A stretch of DNA of 61,931 nt from Actinomycetes bacterium. Its GTDB lineage: Bacteria > Actinomycetota > Acidimicrobiia > Acidimicrobiales > Palsa-688. A program made the translations under genes and the position numbers. The DNA is taken from contig JAJYMB010000052.1 in the NCBI GenBank assembly GCA_021787365.1, positions 1-61,931 of the forward strand, read 5' to 3'. Under the pieces are notes generated by a model that saw only the letters and a list, made by a program, of their open reading frames with translations, searched no databases and was not told the DNA's origin. Shown here in pieces: positions 7,617 to 16,576 of the stretch; the stretch's first letter is position 1; each line of letters begins with the position of its first letter.

Positions 7617-7622
7617 AGGTTA
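7617..7622 (-). promoter_or_regulatory. Leaderless-type -10 hexamer of the DUF3039 gene
   Basis: On the minus strand TAACCT is followed by 7 nt and then the ATG. There is no Shine-Dalgarno. Confidence 0.5.
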
Positions 7623-7727
7623 ACCTGTGGCGGCGGCCCGGCGGGTGCGAGCGGCCGTGCCTTGCCCGCCCGGCCCGTCAGGTCGCCGTCCCACTGCGTC
7701 GATAACGTCTCCGTGGAAGGAGGACAG

Positions 7728-10577
7728 ATGGCCACCTTGGAGCGCGCGGCTGCCGCCGACGACAGAGCACCTGCCGGGCCCGCCGAGCCGGGAGCGCCCG
7801 GCGCGCCGGGAGCCTTGGGCGCGCCCCCACGCCGGCCGTCCCAAACTGGGCGTGGTCTTGGCGCGCTCGGGTTATCGACCACCTTCGTCCTGGCCGACTT
7901 CATGGCCGTCGCCGTCGCCCTGCCGGCGGTCCAGCGTGCCACCGGCGCATCGTTCCCCGAGCTCGAATGGGTGCTGGCTGCGTTTGCCCTGACCATGGCG
8001 GTCGCCCTCGCCATGTCCGGCTACCTGTACGACCGCATCGGCCCCCGCACCCTGTTGCTGGCAGGGCTCATGGTCTTCGGCGCGGGCTCGCTCCTCGCCG
8101 GGGCAACCAACCTGGCGGCCGTGCTGATAGTGGCGAGGGCGGTCCAGGGTGCGGGTGCGGGGCTCGTGCCGGCCGCCGCCGGCGTATTGGGGCCCCCCGC
8201 CGGCGGGTTGCGAGCTGGCGCCGGCGTGGCCCCGGCTGACGCCGGCCTGTCACCAGCCATGGGCCCGCCAGAGGTGGCGACTTCGGGCAAGGGGTGGCTG
8301 GCGCCGGCCGCACGCACGAGCGTGGGAGCGCTCGCTCTGGGCGCGTCGCCGCTCGTCGGCGGGCTCCTCACGACCTACCTCGGCTGGCGCTCTGTCTTCC
8401 TCGCCGAGGCGGCCGGGGCAGCCCTGGCAGTGGCCGCCGTAGCGCTCGGCCGGGAGCCACGGAGCCGCCAGCTTCCTTCGCCGCTCCCTTCGCTCCCTGG
8501 CCGGCCCGCGGCGCCGGCCGGCCGGCCCGACTGGACCGGGCTGGGCCTGCTGGCCAGCGGGTTCGCCGTACTGGTAGCGGGACTGGTGAGGACCACGGCC
8601 AACCTGGACGGGTGGCAGAGCAGCGGGATCCTCGCCTGCCTCGCCTGTACCGGCTTGTTGCTCTTGGCGTTCGTTGCGGTCGAGTCCGTAGCGCCGGCGC
8701 CGCTGCTCCCCTTGTCGCTCTGGCGCCAGCGGCCCTTCCTGGTGGCCACAGCGGCGGCCTTCGGCGCCTCGATGGCCCTGAGCGGGACGGTCATGCTGCT
8801 GGTCCTCTACCTTTCCTACGACCTCGCCTACCCCGCCTCTGGCGCCGGCGCCCGCCTGCTCGCCCTGACGGGCGTGCCCGTCGTCCTGCTCGCGCTCGCC
8901 CGCCTGTGGTCCCGCCTGGTCGCGACCAAGGTTGTCCTGCTCGGCGGGCTCGTCCTGGCAGCGGCCGGCCTGTACGCGATGAGCGGGATCTCGGCCACCA
9001 GCGGCTGGGTCGGGCTCCTCCCCGGCCTCCTCCTGGCCGGCGCCGGCCTTTGGCTCACCTACCCCCGCCTCACTATGGCAGTCGCCGCGTCAGCCCCACT
9101 GCGGCAGGTGCCGGCGGCCTCACACCCAGGCTCGCGGCCACGCCTCGGCGACAGCTACGAGAGCAAGGCGGCAGCGGCCTCGCGAGTGAACTCATGGGTA
9201 CGCCAACTGGGCGTGGCCACTGGTGTGGCCGTCTCGGGCTCGGTTTTCGCCACCCATCTCACCAACGCACTGGCCCGGCAGTTCCCCGCCGGCGGCACGT
9301 CGGCCGGCCAAGGCCCCATGGTGGCAGCCCTCGTGCTCCAGGGGAACCTGCGACGGGCAGCCCGTGCAGCCGGCGAGGGGGTCCTGAGGGCTAGCTTCGC
9401 GAGCGCGATGCACGACGTCGTCCTCGTAGCCGCTGGCGTAGGTGGGGCTTGTGCCGTGTTCGCGCTGGCCGCCGGCGTGGTGGCCGCCCGCCGGCGGGCG
9501 GCTGGCGACTCGACGCTGGAGCCTTCGCGGCCGGCGGTCCGTCCCGAAGCCGGCGCCTGGTTCTCGGTGCCCCCGCCCGGGCCGGCCAGGGACCTCGCAC
9601 CCGCCGCCGAGCCCCCGCCGGCGGCGCCCGAGCCCACGACTGGCGTGGGACAGGGGCTTTCGGCCGGGCCCCCGCCGGCGGCGCCCGAGCCAACGACGGT
9701 CGAGCTACAAGGCGCCGGGGCCGGGCTGTCCCCGTCCGGGCCGCCTGCGCCCCGGCTCCCCCACCGTGCGAGCGGGGTGGCTGCACAAGGGGCGCTCGGT
9801 GCCAGTCCTGCCGGCCGGCAAACGGCCTCGGGCTGCACGCTCGACGGGCTCGTCGCCGACCAGGACGGCCGGCCCATAGCGGGGGCCCGGCTCACCCTGA
9901 TGGGCTTGCGCGGTGAGCGGGCCGGCGAGGGCGTTTCCGACGTGAGCGGTTGGTTTTCTATTGAGGTTGGCGCAACCGGCTCGTACACCTTGGTGGCGAC
10001 GGCCCCCACCTATCGCGCTTCGACCAGGGTGGTCCAAGTGGGCGCCGGCGGGGGACGGACGGAACTCAAGCTCTTCGGCCTGGGCTCCTTGGCCGGTAAG
10101 GTCACGAGCGCCAAGGACGGCTCCCCCCTCGAAGCAGACCTCGTGCTGCAGACCAGTGAGGGGGCCGTTGCCATGAGGTGCCGGGCTCAGGCCGACGGGG
10201 CCTTCGTCTTCTCCGACGTGCTCGAAGGCAGCTATGAACTGGTCGCGTCGGCCAAGGGGCACGGCACCCAGCGTCTGCCCGTGGACATCGGGAAGGGCAC
10301 CGCCCGCGTGGCAACGATCACATTGACCGGGTTCGGCCACATCTACGGGGCTGTCTCGTCGAGCGAGGGGGCCTGGGTCCCGGACGTGAGCGTCACGCTC
10401 TCGTTCCCCTCGGGCCAAACCGTAGCTACCACCCAGACCGACGACGCGGGCAGCTACCGCTTCGGCGACGTGAGCGAAGGCAAGTACCTCCTCCGCGCCG
10501 GGGACGGCGAAGGCCTGCCGGTCGAGGTCACGGCCGGCGAGGCCGTCGCCGCGGACGTCAGGCTCACGGGCCCCTGA
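7728..10577 (+). CDS. MFS transporter (DHA2/EmrB-like) fused to C-terminal carboxypeptidase-regulatory-like repeats
   Basis: 949 residues from ATG 7728, with GAAGGAGG about 6 nt upstream. Residues ~40-660 are a multi-pass MFS domain with motif A-like SGYLYDRIGPR and motif C-like GASPLVGGLLTTYLGWR, as in drug exporters with 14 helices. A Gly/Pro-rich stretch (about 150-195) replaces the usual loop after helix 4-5. A Pro/Ala linker (about 620-690) with a repeated PPPAAPEPTT motif leads to three ~80-residue beta domains (from residue ~702) of the CarboxypepD_reg/Cna-B type. These may face the outside and bind a substrate or the wall. Substrate unknown. Confidence 0.85.
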   Translation: MATLERAAAADDRAPAGPAEPGAPGAPGALGAPPRRPSQTGRGLGALGLSTTFVLADFMAVAVALPAVQRATGASFPELEWVLAAFALTMAVALAMSGYLYDRIGPRTLLLAGLMVFGAGSLLAGATNLAAVLIVARAVQGAGAGLVPAAAGVLGPPAGGLRAGAGVAPADAGLSPAMGPPEVATSGKGWLAPAARTSVGALALGASPLVGGLLTTYLGWRSVFLAEAAGAALAVAAVALGREPRSRQLPSPLPSLPGRPAAPAGRPDWTGLGLLASGFAVLVAGLVRTTANLDGWQSSGILACLACTGLLLLAFVAVESVAPAPLLPLSLWRQRPFLVATAAAFGASMALSGTVMLLVLYLSYDLAYPASGAGARLLALTGVPVVLLALARLWSRLVATKVVLLGGLVLAAAGLYAMSGISATSGWVGLLPGLLLAGAGLWLTYPRLTMAVAASAPLRQVPAASHPGSRPRLGDSYESKAAAASRVNSWVRQLGVATGVAVSGSVFATHLTNALARQFPAGGTSAGQGPMVAALVLQGNLRRAARAAGEGVLRASFASAMHDVVLVAAGVGGACAVFALAAGVVAARRRAAGDSTLEPSRPAVRPEAGAWFSVPPPGPARDLAPAAEPPPAAPEPTTGVGQGLSAGPPPAAPEPTTVELQGAGAGLSPSGPPAPRLPHRASGVAAQGALGASPAGRQTASGCTLDGLVADQDGRPIAGARLTLMGLRGERAGEGVSDVSGWFSIEVGATGSYTLVATAPTYRASTRVVQVGAGGGRTELKLFGLGSLAGKVTSAKDGSPLEADLVLQTSEGAVAMRCRAQADGAFVFSDVLEGSYELVASAKGHGTQRLPVDIGKGTARVATITLTGFGHIYGAVSSSEGAWVPDVSVTLSFPSGQTVATTQTDDAGSYRFGDVSEGKYLLRAGDGEGLPVEVTAGEAVAADVRLTGP

Positions 10578-10616
10578 GGCGCGTGCGCGGCCCATTGGCC
10601 CGCAAAAGTTTTTTCC

Positions 10617-10655
10617 GATAAGTCCATTTTCAGCACTTTTGGGCTTATCCCTTTT
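10617..10655 (+). terminator. Probable intrinsic terminator of the MFS gene
   Basis: The arms GATAAGTCC (10617-10625) and GGGCTTATC (10641-10649) form a 9-bp stem with one mismatch or wobble, followed by CCTTTTT. It lies 40 nt after the MFS stop and just before the promoter of the next gene. Confidence 0.55.
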
Positions 10656-10665
10656 TCGACGGTCC

Positions 10666-10694
10666 TTGACCGCCGGAGTGCGGGCCCAATATCG
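10666..10694 (+). promoter_or_regulatory. Possible sigma-70-type promoter of the NlpC/P60 gene
   Basis: TTGACC (10666-10671) with ATATCG 17 nt downstream, or CAATAT two bases earlier. This is one of the few places in the window with a recognisable -35 element. A short 5' UTR would precede the GTG at 10707. Confidence 0.4.
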
Positions 10695-10706
10695 TGATCG
10701 GGCATT

Positions 10707-12026
10707 GTGACGTCGCCGAAAATGTACGCCCGTCGCAATGCCGTCAAGGTAGCGGCGATGTTAACTGTCCTTGCCACCTTGGCAGGCATCGTCACCCAAA
10801 CGACCGCACGCGCTGACCAACTTGCCAGCGAGCGCGCGCAAGCGACCGCGATCGCAACGAAGATTGCTGCTTTGGGCCAACAAGAAGACGGCCTCAGCGA
10901 GCAGTACGACTTTGGCGTACAGAAGCTGGCACTAGCACGAGCGCGCGTAGACGCAGCTACGCATGCTTTCCAGCAGGCAAGGCAGGAACAGTCGAAGACA
11001 ATAGCACTTCTCCAGCAGGACGCCATCCAAGCGTATGTGGGGGGCGGCCCCGAAGTGGCGCTCGGCACGCCTGCGCCGGTCCAAACCGTCGACCAAGCGC
11101 TGCTGCGCCAGGAGTTGGAGCAGACCTTCGCAGCAGACCAGACGAGCGCCCTCGACCGCTACCAGCTCGCCGAAGCCGACGCCAGCACGGCCCGGGTGAG
11201 GCTGGTCTCCGCGCGCCGGGCCGACTTGCTCCAGCTGTCCCGGCTCGGACGTGAGCGACAGCAGGTACAGGCGGCGCAAGACCAACTGATCGTGCTCGAA
11301 CAACAAGTGAAGGGTAGGATCGCGGCCCTCGTAGCGGAGATCCAGCGCCAGCAGATCCTGGCTCAGCAGCGCGCCGAGGCGGCTCGCCTGGCGCGCCTCC
11401 GCGCTGAAGAGGCGGCAGCAGCCGCCGCGGCGGCGGCCAGGGCGAGAAGGGAAGCGGCCCTGGAGGCAGCTGCCACTACCACTACCACTACCACTACCAC
11501 TACCACTACCACGACCACGGTCGCGCCGGCGGCTACCACGACCACCGCCGCGCCAGCGGCTACCACTACGACGGTGGCACCCTCGGCAACGACCACGGCA
11601 GTGCCACCGACCACGGCAGTGCCACCGACCACGGCTGCAGCCCAGGGCGCCAGTACACCCGGTGCGGCCCCGGGGCAGTCGCCGGCGGCCGCAATAGCCG
11701 TACAGGCAGCGCTCTCACGAGTCGGCGACCCCTATGTCTGGGGTGCGGCGGGGCCCAGCGCCTTCGACTGCTCCGGCTTGGTCATGTGGGCCTATGCCCA
11801 AGCAGGGGTGTACCTACCCCACTACAGCGGGTCCCAGTACGCGGACACCATGCACATCCCCATGTCGGACCTGCAGCCTGGCGACCTGGTCTTCCCGGCC
11901 AACCCGGGCCAGCACGTCGCCATGTACATCGGCAACGGCGAGATCGTGCAAGCGCCCTACACGGGGGCAGACGTCCAGGTCGTCCCGCTCACTTCGTTCT
12001 TCGTGCTGGCCAGCCAGGTGGGCTGA
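10707..12026 (+). CDS. Secreted NlpC/P60 peptidoglycan hydrolase with coiled coil (RipA-like)
   Basis: 439 residues. The signal peptide (about 1-36) ends near TARA-DQ. Residues ~37-250 are an Ala/Glu/Gln-rich coiled coil, as in RipA- and PcsB-like proteins, then a Thr/Pro/Ala linker (about 252-325) encoded by hexanucleotide repeats, then an NlpC/P60 domain. Catalytic Cys355 lies in FDCSGLV and His403 in GQHVAMY; the third polar position is probably Gln415 in VQAP. Such enzymes cut the D-iGlu-diaminopimelate bond of peptidoglycan during cell separation. Start GTG 10707; ATG 10722 is an alternative. Confidence 0.92.
   Translation: MTSPKMYARRNAVKVAAMLTVLATLAGIVTQTTARADQLASERAQATAIATKIAALGQQEDGLSEQYDFGVQKLALARARVDAATHAFQQARQEQSKTIALLQQDAIQAYVGGGPEVALGTPAPVQTVDQALLRQELEQTFAADQTSALDRYQLAEADASTARVRLVSARRADLLQLSRLGRERQQVQAAQDQLIVLEQQVKGRIAALVAEIQRQQILAQQRAEAARLARLRAEEAAAAAAAAARARREAALEAAATTTTTTTTTTTTTTTVAPAATTTTAAPAATTTTVAPSATTTAVPPTTAVPPTTAAAQGASTPGAAPGQSPAAAIAVQAALSRVGDPYVWGAAGPSAFDCSGLVMWAYAQAGVYLPHYSGSQYADTMHIPMSDLQPGDLVFPANPGQHVAMYIGNGEIVQAPYTGADVQVVPLTSFFVLASQVG
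11475..11510. repeat. ACTACC hexanucleotide repeat inside the NlpC/P60 linker
   Basis: Six exact copies of ACTACC encode a poly-Thr run in the linker between coiled coil and catalytic domain. Any gain or loss of units keeps the frame and only changes linker length. Confidence 0.9.
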
Positions 12027-12111
12027 ACAGCCTCGCCTTGTCCAGGGCTCCCGAACTGGCCCTCCCCTGATAGGCCAACGGTCACACTATGCTCCCTAGC
12101 GGAGAACTTGA

Positions 12112-12954
12112 GTGCGGGTTCAGCGCTGTTTCGGGTTTGTCGACCTCTGCGGGTTCACCGCCTTCACCGAGCGCTTCGGGGACGAGCTTGCAGTGGTGGC
12201 TTTGGCGCGCTTTCGCACGACGCTCCGAGAGATAGCCGCCCGCCGGGGCGTCCGGATAACCAAGTGGCTGGGCGACGGGGCGATGCTGTCGTCCGCCGAT
12301 ACCGAGGCCACGGTCGCCATGGTGCTCGAGGTCTCGGCCAACGCGGACGCCATGCTGGCACCGGCCCTTCGGCGCGCCGACGCCACACAAGGCAACGGCA
12401 ACAACAACAACAACAACAGCAGCAGCAGCAGCAGCAACCCAGAGCTTTGGGCGGCCGATCCCTGGGAGGCGGACGCCTGGACGGGGGGCAGCCGGCCGGT
12501 CAACGAGCCTCCCGCTGGTGACGACCATCTCGCCCTGCGGGCGGGGTTGGCGAGCGGCCCGGTCATCATGTTCGAGGGTGACGACTACATAGGCCGGCCC
12601 ACCAACATGGCGTCCCGGCTCTGCGACGCGGCCATGCCAGGCCAGGTCCTGGCCACCCGGGAGGTAGCCGCGGCAGCGCCAAGATGGGCGGCGGCGAGCG
12701 AGGCGCTCACGTACTACGTACGAGGGTTCGACAAGCCCCTGGAGGCGGTCCGCCTGAAGCCTGGGACCTCGGACACGATGGTCACCGACCCGGTGTGCAA
12801 GCTCTCGCTGCCGCTCGTGTCGGGCCTGGTCACGAGGAGGATGTCAAATCTGGTCAAGGACGATGGGGCCATGGAGTACTTTTGCTCCACCGCGTGCGCC
12901 CTGGCCTGGGAGCAGGCCCAGCGTGGCGCAACAGGCGCTCCCTTTCCCATCTAG
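12112..12954 (+). CDS. Class III nucleotide cyclase homology domain with YHS-like metal-binding tail
   Basis: 280 residues, soluble. The cyclase core has both metal Asp sites (FVDLCGFTAF near residue 10; KWLGDGAM near 52, with the substrate-selecting Lys) and the N-x3-R pair in GRPTNMASRL near 165. That is all that is needed for activity. Residues 97-108 are Asn6-Ser6, encoded by (AAC)6(AGC)6 in a loop of the core. The C-terminus (about 226-270) has TDPVCKLSL and YFCSTACALAW, a YHS/TRASH-like Cys motif that could bind metal. It starts an operon with an ABC-2 exporter. GTG start with GGAG 8 nt upstream. Confidence 0.82.
   Translation: MRVQRCFGFVDLCGFTAFTERFGDELAVVALARFRTTLREIAARRGVRITKWLGDGAMLSSADTEATVAMVLEVSANADAMLAPALRRADATQGNGNNNNNNSSSSSSNPELWAADPWEADAWTGGSRPVNEPPAGDDHLALRAGLASGPVIMFEGDDYIGRPTNMASRLCDAAMPGQVLATREVAAAAPRWAAASEALTYYVRGFDKPLEAVRLKPGTSDTMVTDPVCKLSLPLVSGLVTRRMSNLVKDDGAMEYFCSTACALAWEQAQRGATGAPFPI
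12400..12435. repeat. (AAC)6(AGC)6 microsatellite inside the cyclase gene
   Basis: Two adjoining perfect trinucleotide runs encode Asn6 then Ser6. Slippage here would not shift the frame. Confidence 0.95.
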
Positions 12955-12957
12955 GAG

Positions 12958-13887
12958 ATGACGACCAGCACCCGGGTCTCGGCCCGCCGGTTGACCAAGC
13001 GCTTCGGCGACTTTACGGCTGTCGACGGCATCGACTTCGAGGTCCGGGCCGGCGAGGTCTTCGGGTTCCTCGGGCCCAACGGCGCCGGCAAGAGCTCCAC
13101 CATGCGGATGGTGGGCGCCACCTCTGACCGCAGCGGCGGCGAGCTGTCGGTGCTCGGCCTGGACCCGAGCCACCACGGGACGCAGATCCGCTCCCGGCTG
13201 GGCGTCGTGCCCCAAGAGGACAACCTGGACCTCGAGCTCTCGGTGTCCGACAACCTCTACGTCTACGGGCGCTACTTCGGGCTCCCCCGCCGTCAGCTCC
13301 GGGGCCGGATCGCCGAGCTCCTCGAGTTCGCCCAACTTTCCGAACGGGCAGCCGACAAAGTGGACAACCTCTCGGGCGGGATGAAGCGCCGGCTCACGAT
13401 CGCCCGTGGCCTCATAAACGAGCCCGAGCTGGTCCTGCTCGATGAGCCGACCACTGGCCTCGACCCCCAGGCGCGGCACCTCTTGTGGGACCGTCTCTAC
13501 AGTTTGAAACAAGATGGCGTGACCCTCGTGCTCACGACCCACTACATGGACGAAGCCGAACAGCTCTGTGACCGCTTGGTCGTCATGGACAAGGGCCGGA
13601 TCATTGCCGCGGGTTCGCCCCGCGAGCTCGTCGACCGCTACGTCACCAAGGAGGTGGTGGAGCTGCGCTTCCCGGCCGGCCAAGCGCGCCGGGCTGCACC
13701 GAGGACAGATGGGCTGGCCAGGAGGGTCGAAGTGATCGCGGACCGGCTCCTCCTCTACACCGACGACGGCGACGCGACGGCCGAGCACGTCGCCTCGTCC
13801 ACGCTCCAGCCGGTGAGCACGCTCGTACGTAGGGCCAGCCTGGAGGACGTGTTCCTCTCCCTGACGGGCCGGCAGCTGGACGACTGA
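12958..13887 (+). CDS. ABC-2 type exporter ATPase (DrrA/NodI-like)
   Basis: 309 residues. Walker A GPNGAGKSS near 40-48, Q-loop VVPQEDNLD, signature LSGGMKRRL near 138-146, Walker B LVLLDEPTTGLDP and the H-loop TTHYMDEAEQL are all present. The C-terminal ~80 residues match the DrrA/NodI tail. It powers export through the two permeases encoded next; this class moves lipids, polysaccharides or drugs. It begins 3 nt after the cyclase gene, with GGAG almost touching the ATG, so translation is probably coupled. Confidence 0.93.
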   Translation: MTTSTRVSARRLTKRFGDFTAVDGIDFEVRAGEVFGFLGPNGAGKSSTMRMVGATSDRSGGELSVLGLDPSHHGTQIRSRLGVVPQEDNLDLELSVSDNLYVYGRYFGLPRRQLRGRIAELLEFAQLSERAADKVDNLSGGMKRRLTIARGLINEPELVLLDEPTTGLDPQARHLLWDRLYSLKQDGVTLVLTTHYMDEAEQLCDRLVVMDKGRIIAAGSPRELVDRYVTKEVVELRFPAGQARRAAPRTDGLARRVEVIADRLLLYTDDGDATAEHVASSTLQPVSTLVRRASLEDVFLSLTGRQLDD

Positions 13888-13902
13888 GCTCCTCGGCCGC
13901 CC

Positions 13903-14688
13903 TTGCCAGTGTTGCCCACGCCATTCCGGCCGCTCAGCTACTTCTGGGTGAGCTTCCGCCGCACCTGGATGTCCACGCTCTCGGCGAGCTTTTTCACCCC
14001 GCTTTTGTACCTGGCGTCGCTCGGCGTCGGGCTCGGCAGCCTGGTGGGCCACGGGCAGCGCCTGGCGAGCCTCGGCGGGGAGGACTACCTCTCCTTCGTG
14101 GCGCCGGCGCTGTTCGCCGGGACGGCCATGCAGGTGGCCATCGGGCAGGCCACCTACGAGGTGTGGGGAGCCTGCAACCCCTGGAGCGGGGCGTACCGGT
14201 CCATGCAGGCTTCGCCCATCTCGACCGGCCAGATCATGGCTGGGCACATGGCCTGGATAGCCGCTCGCGCCCTGCTCGCCTGCGCCTTGTACTTGGCCGT
14301 GAGCGCCGCCTTCGGCGCGGTCAAGTCCCCCGAGGCCGTGGCCGGCCTGGCGGTCGGGCCGCTCACCGGCCTGGCCTTTGCCGCCCCGCTCGCGGCCTAC
14401 TCGGTGCGGGCGCGCCACGACCAACCCTTCAGCCTCGTCTTCCGGCTGCTCATGCTGCCGCTGTTCCTCTTTTCCGGTACGTTTTTCCCGGTCAGCCAGC
14501 TGCCCGTGGGGCTGCGCTACCTGGCCTACGCCCTCCCCCTCTGGCACGCAGTGGAACTGTCCCGGAGCCTCTACGCCGGGACGTTCGAGCCCCTGGCCGG
14601 GTCCGGGCACGTCGTCTACTTGGCCGCCGTAGCCGGCGCCGGGCTGCTCGTCGCCCGGCGGAGTTACGAGGCGCGGCTGTCACGCTGA
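13903..14688 (+). CDS. ABC-2 type permease (DrrB/NodJ-like)
   Basis: About 260 residues with six predicted membrane helices. YFWVSFRRTWMSTLSASFFTP begins the chain and an ABC-2 signature-like PLFLFSGTFFPVSQLP lies near 185-200. Start TTG 13903 or GTG 13909; neither has a strong Shine-Dalgarno. It forms the membrane part of the exporter together with the next gene, which overlaps its stop by one base. Confidence 0.88.
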   Translation: MPVLPTPFRPLSYFWVSFRRTWMSTLSASFFTPLLYLASLGVGLGSLVGHGQRLASLGGEDYLSFVAPALFAGTAMQVAIGQATYEVWGACNPWSGAYRSMQASPISTGQIMAGHMAWIAARALLACALYLAVSAAFGAVKSPEAVAGLAVGPLTGLAFAAPLAAYSVRARHDQPFSLVFRLLMLPLFLFSGTFFPVSQLPVGLRYLAYALPLWHAVELSRSLYAGTFEPLAGSGHVVYLAAVAGAGLLVARRSYEARLSR

Positions 14689-15539
14689 TGGCCGCTCACG
14701 CTCCTACCGAGCAGGTGCCTCCCTCGCCCCTTCGGGCCGGCCGGCGGGCACTTTTCGCCCTCCCAGAGCGGGCCTGGCGGCCCTCGGCCCTCGTCGCCCG
14801 CAACTTTTTCGTGGAGGTACGGGCGGTCCCCTACGTGTGGGTGAGCGGCCTCTTGGAACCGGTCCTCTACCTCCTGTCCATCGGCATCGGGATCGGCCAC
14901 TTGGTGGGCAAGGTCCCCGGGCCGGGGGGCACGCTCGTCCCCTACGCAGCATTCGTGGCACCTGGCCTCCTCGCCACTTCGGCCATGAACGGGGCCATCT
15001 ACGAGTGCACGACCAACATCTTCGCCAAGCTCCACTGGGCCAAGCTCTACGACGCGGTGGTGGCGACGCCGCTCGGGCCCACCGACATAGCCGCGGCCGA
15101 GGTGGGCTTCGCCACCTTGCGCAGTTTCGTGTACGCCGGTGTGTTCCTGGCCACGATGGCCGCTCTCGGCGATGTGCGGAGCTGGTGGGCGGTCTTGTGC
15201 CTGCCCAGTGCCACCTTGGTCGGGGCGGCGTTCGCCTCGGCCGGCTTCGCAGCCAGCTGCTTCATGCGCTCGTGGACCGACTTCGACAAAGTCCAGCTGG
15301 TGGTCATGCCGCTTTTCCTCTTCTCGGCCACCTTCTACCCCCTTTCGGAGCTACCGAGGTGGCTGCAGTTCGTCGTCGAGGCCCTGCCGCTGTACCCGGG
15401 CGTGGCGCTGTGCCGGGAGTTCTCCCTCGGCCACCCGTCCGCGGCGGCTGCTGCCGGCTACATCGCCTACCTGGCTGCCCTCGCCGTCCTGGCCGGGGAG
15501 GTGAGCCGGCGGCGGGTGCGCAAGTTGCTCACCCCGTGA
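14688..15539 (+). CDS. ABC-2 type permease (second subunit)
   Basis: 283 residues with about six membrane helices. It shares with the preceding permease the NFFVEVRAVPYVWVSGLLEP-type start and PLFLFSATFYPLSELP near 205-220, so the two are paralogues and probably form a heterodimer. ATG 14688 overlaps the previous TGA (TGATG), which implies translational coupling. Substrate unknown. Confidence 0.88.
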   Translation: MAAHAPTEQVPPSPLRAGRRALFALPERAWRPSALVARNFFVEVRAVPYVWVSGLLEPVLYLLSIGIGIGHLVGKVPGPGGTLVPYAAFVAPGLLATSAMNGAIYECTTNIFAKLHWAKLYDAVVATPLGPTDIAAAEVGFATLRSFVYAGVFLATMAALGDVRSWWAVLCLPSATLVGAAFASAGFAASCFMRSWTDFDKVQLVVMPLFLFSATFYPLSELPRWLQFVVEALPLYPGVALCREFSLGHPSAAAAAGYIAYLAALAVLAGEVSRRRVRKLLTP

Positions 15540-15607
15540 GGCCAGCTCGGGCGGCCGCGGCCAAGTTGTGGATGGGCGTCAGGGCGTGAGACGCCAGCCG
15601 CGCACGG

Positions 15608-16576
15608 CTAGTCTTCGCGCTCGGCCAGAGCCGCCAACATGGCGACCAGCTGGGCGGCGTTGCGGACCCCGTAGTCCTGGTAGCAATTGTTCATGAGGAG
15701 GTGGACCTGCGACGCGAGCTGGGCGAGGCGCTTGGCGCGCGGCGCCCAGTCCGCCAGTTCCTCGTCGCTGTAGAGGTAGCGGAAGCGTCCGGCTGCGGTG
15801 GCCTCGCGTGAGGACCAGGTGGCGTCGGCCCGCCCATGAAAGCGCACGACGGCGAGGTCGTCGCACGTGGCCTCGAGGACCTGGGGCAACCCGGACGCTT
15901 TCGGGGCGTCGACCACCACGAGGGCGAGGCCCAGCTCGCGCAGGAGAGCGAGGGCCCGCTCGAGGTCCCCTGGCTCGAACCACTTGGGCGAGCGCAGCTC
16001 GACACAAGCCCTGAGCCCCCCGAGGCGCCCAGGCAGGCGAGCTAGCTCGTCGCGGTTGGCTCGCTTGGGCACGAACCAGGGCGGGTACTGGAACAGCACC
16101 GCGCCCAGGTGCCCGCTTTCAGTGAGCGGGGCCAAGGAGGCGGTGAAGCGCGCCCAGGCTTCTTCCAGCGCGTCCGCCGGCAGGTGGTGCGCGTAAACCC
16201 TGCGCTTACCGGCCGAGCCTTCGTCGAGCGCTTGTTTTATGTCCGGCCACAGCGTCACCGGCTCGACCCCGTGCCCGGTCAGCAGGCCGTAAGCCTTTAT
16301 GTTGAAACAGAAACCCGCGGGTGCGCGTTCGGCCCAGGAACGTACCAGATCCGGCCGGGGCGGGCGGTAGTAGGTCGAGTCCGCCTCTACGACCGGGAAC
16401 CTGCTCGCGTAATAAGAAAGCCTTTCCCCTGCGCTCATGGTGCGCTTGGGGTACCAGTTGGTCTCCTTTACGAGCGTGGGGTCCGTCCACGAACAGGTCC
16501 CCACCCTGACGGTGGCGCCAGCGAGCTCGAGCGGCCGGGCCGGCCCGCCCGCCAGGGGCAGGGCCTCATCAGTCAC
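15608..16576 (-). CDS. DUF72 family protein (YecE-like)
   Basis: 322 residues from the GTG at 16576. VRVGTCSWTDPTLVKETNWYPK opens the domain, followed by VEADSTYYRPP, FCFNIKAYGLLTGHG, VLFQYPPWF and the closing VHLLMNNCYQDYGVRNA, all typical of the DUF72 TIM-barrel family. Biochemical function is not established. It overlaps the upstream zinc-ribbon gene by 8 nt and is the last gene of a three-gene run that starts with a penicillin-binding protein. Confidence 0.9.
   Translation of the reverse strand: MTDEALPLAGGPARPLELAGATVRVGTCSWTDPTLVKETNWYPKRTMSAGERLSYYASRFPVVEADSTYYRPPRPDLVRSWAERAPAGFCFNIKAYGLLTGHGVEPVTLWPDIKQALDEGSAGKRRVYAHHLPADALEEAWARFTASLAPLTESGHLGAVLFQYPPWFVPKRANRDELARLPGRLGGLRACVELRSPKWFEPGDLERALALLRELGLALVVVDAPKASGLPQVLEATCDDLAVVRFHGRADATWSSREATAAGRFRYLYSDEELADWAPRAKRLAQLASQVHLLMNNCYQDYGVRNAAQLVAMLAALAERED

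Noticed and set aside
10590..10706. c-di-AMP (ydaO) riboswitch before the NlpC/P60 gene
   Set aside because: Such riboswitches often precede wall hydrolases, but the segment is only ~115 nt, half of it is the terminator of the MFS gene, and no conserved ydaO core is visible.
12844..14610. 588-codon minus-strand frame opposite the ABC exporter
   Set aside because: The + strand holds clear Walker and permease motifs; the antisense frame is a third-position GC artefact.
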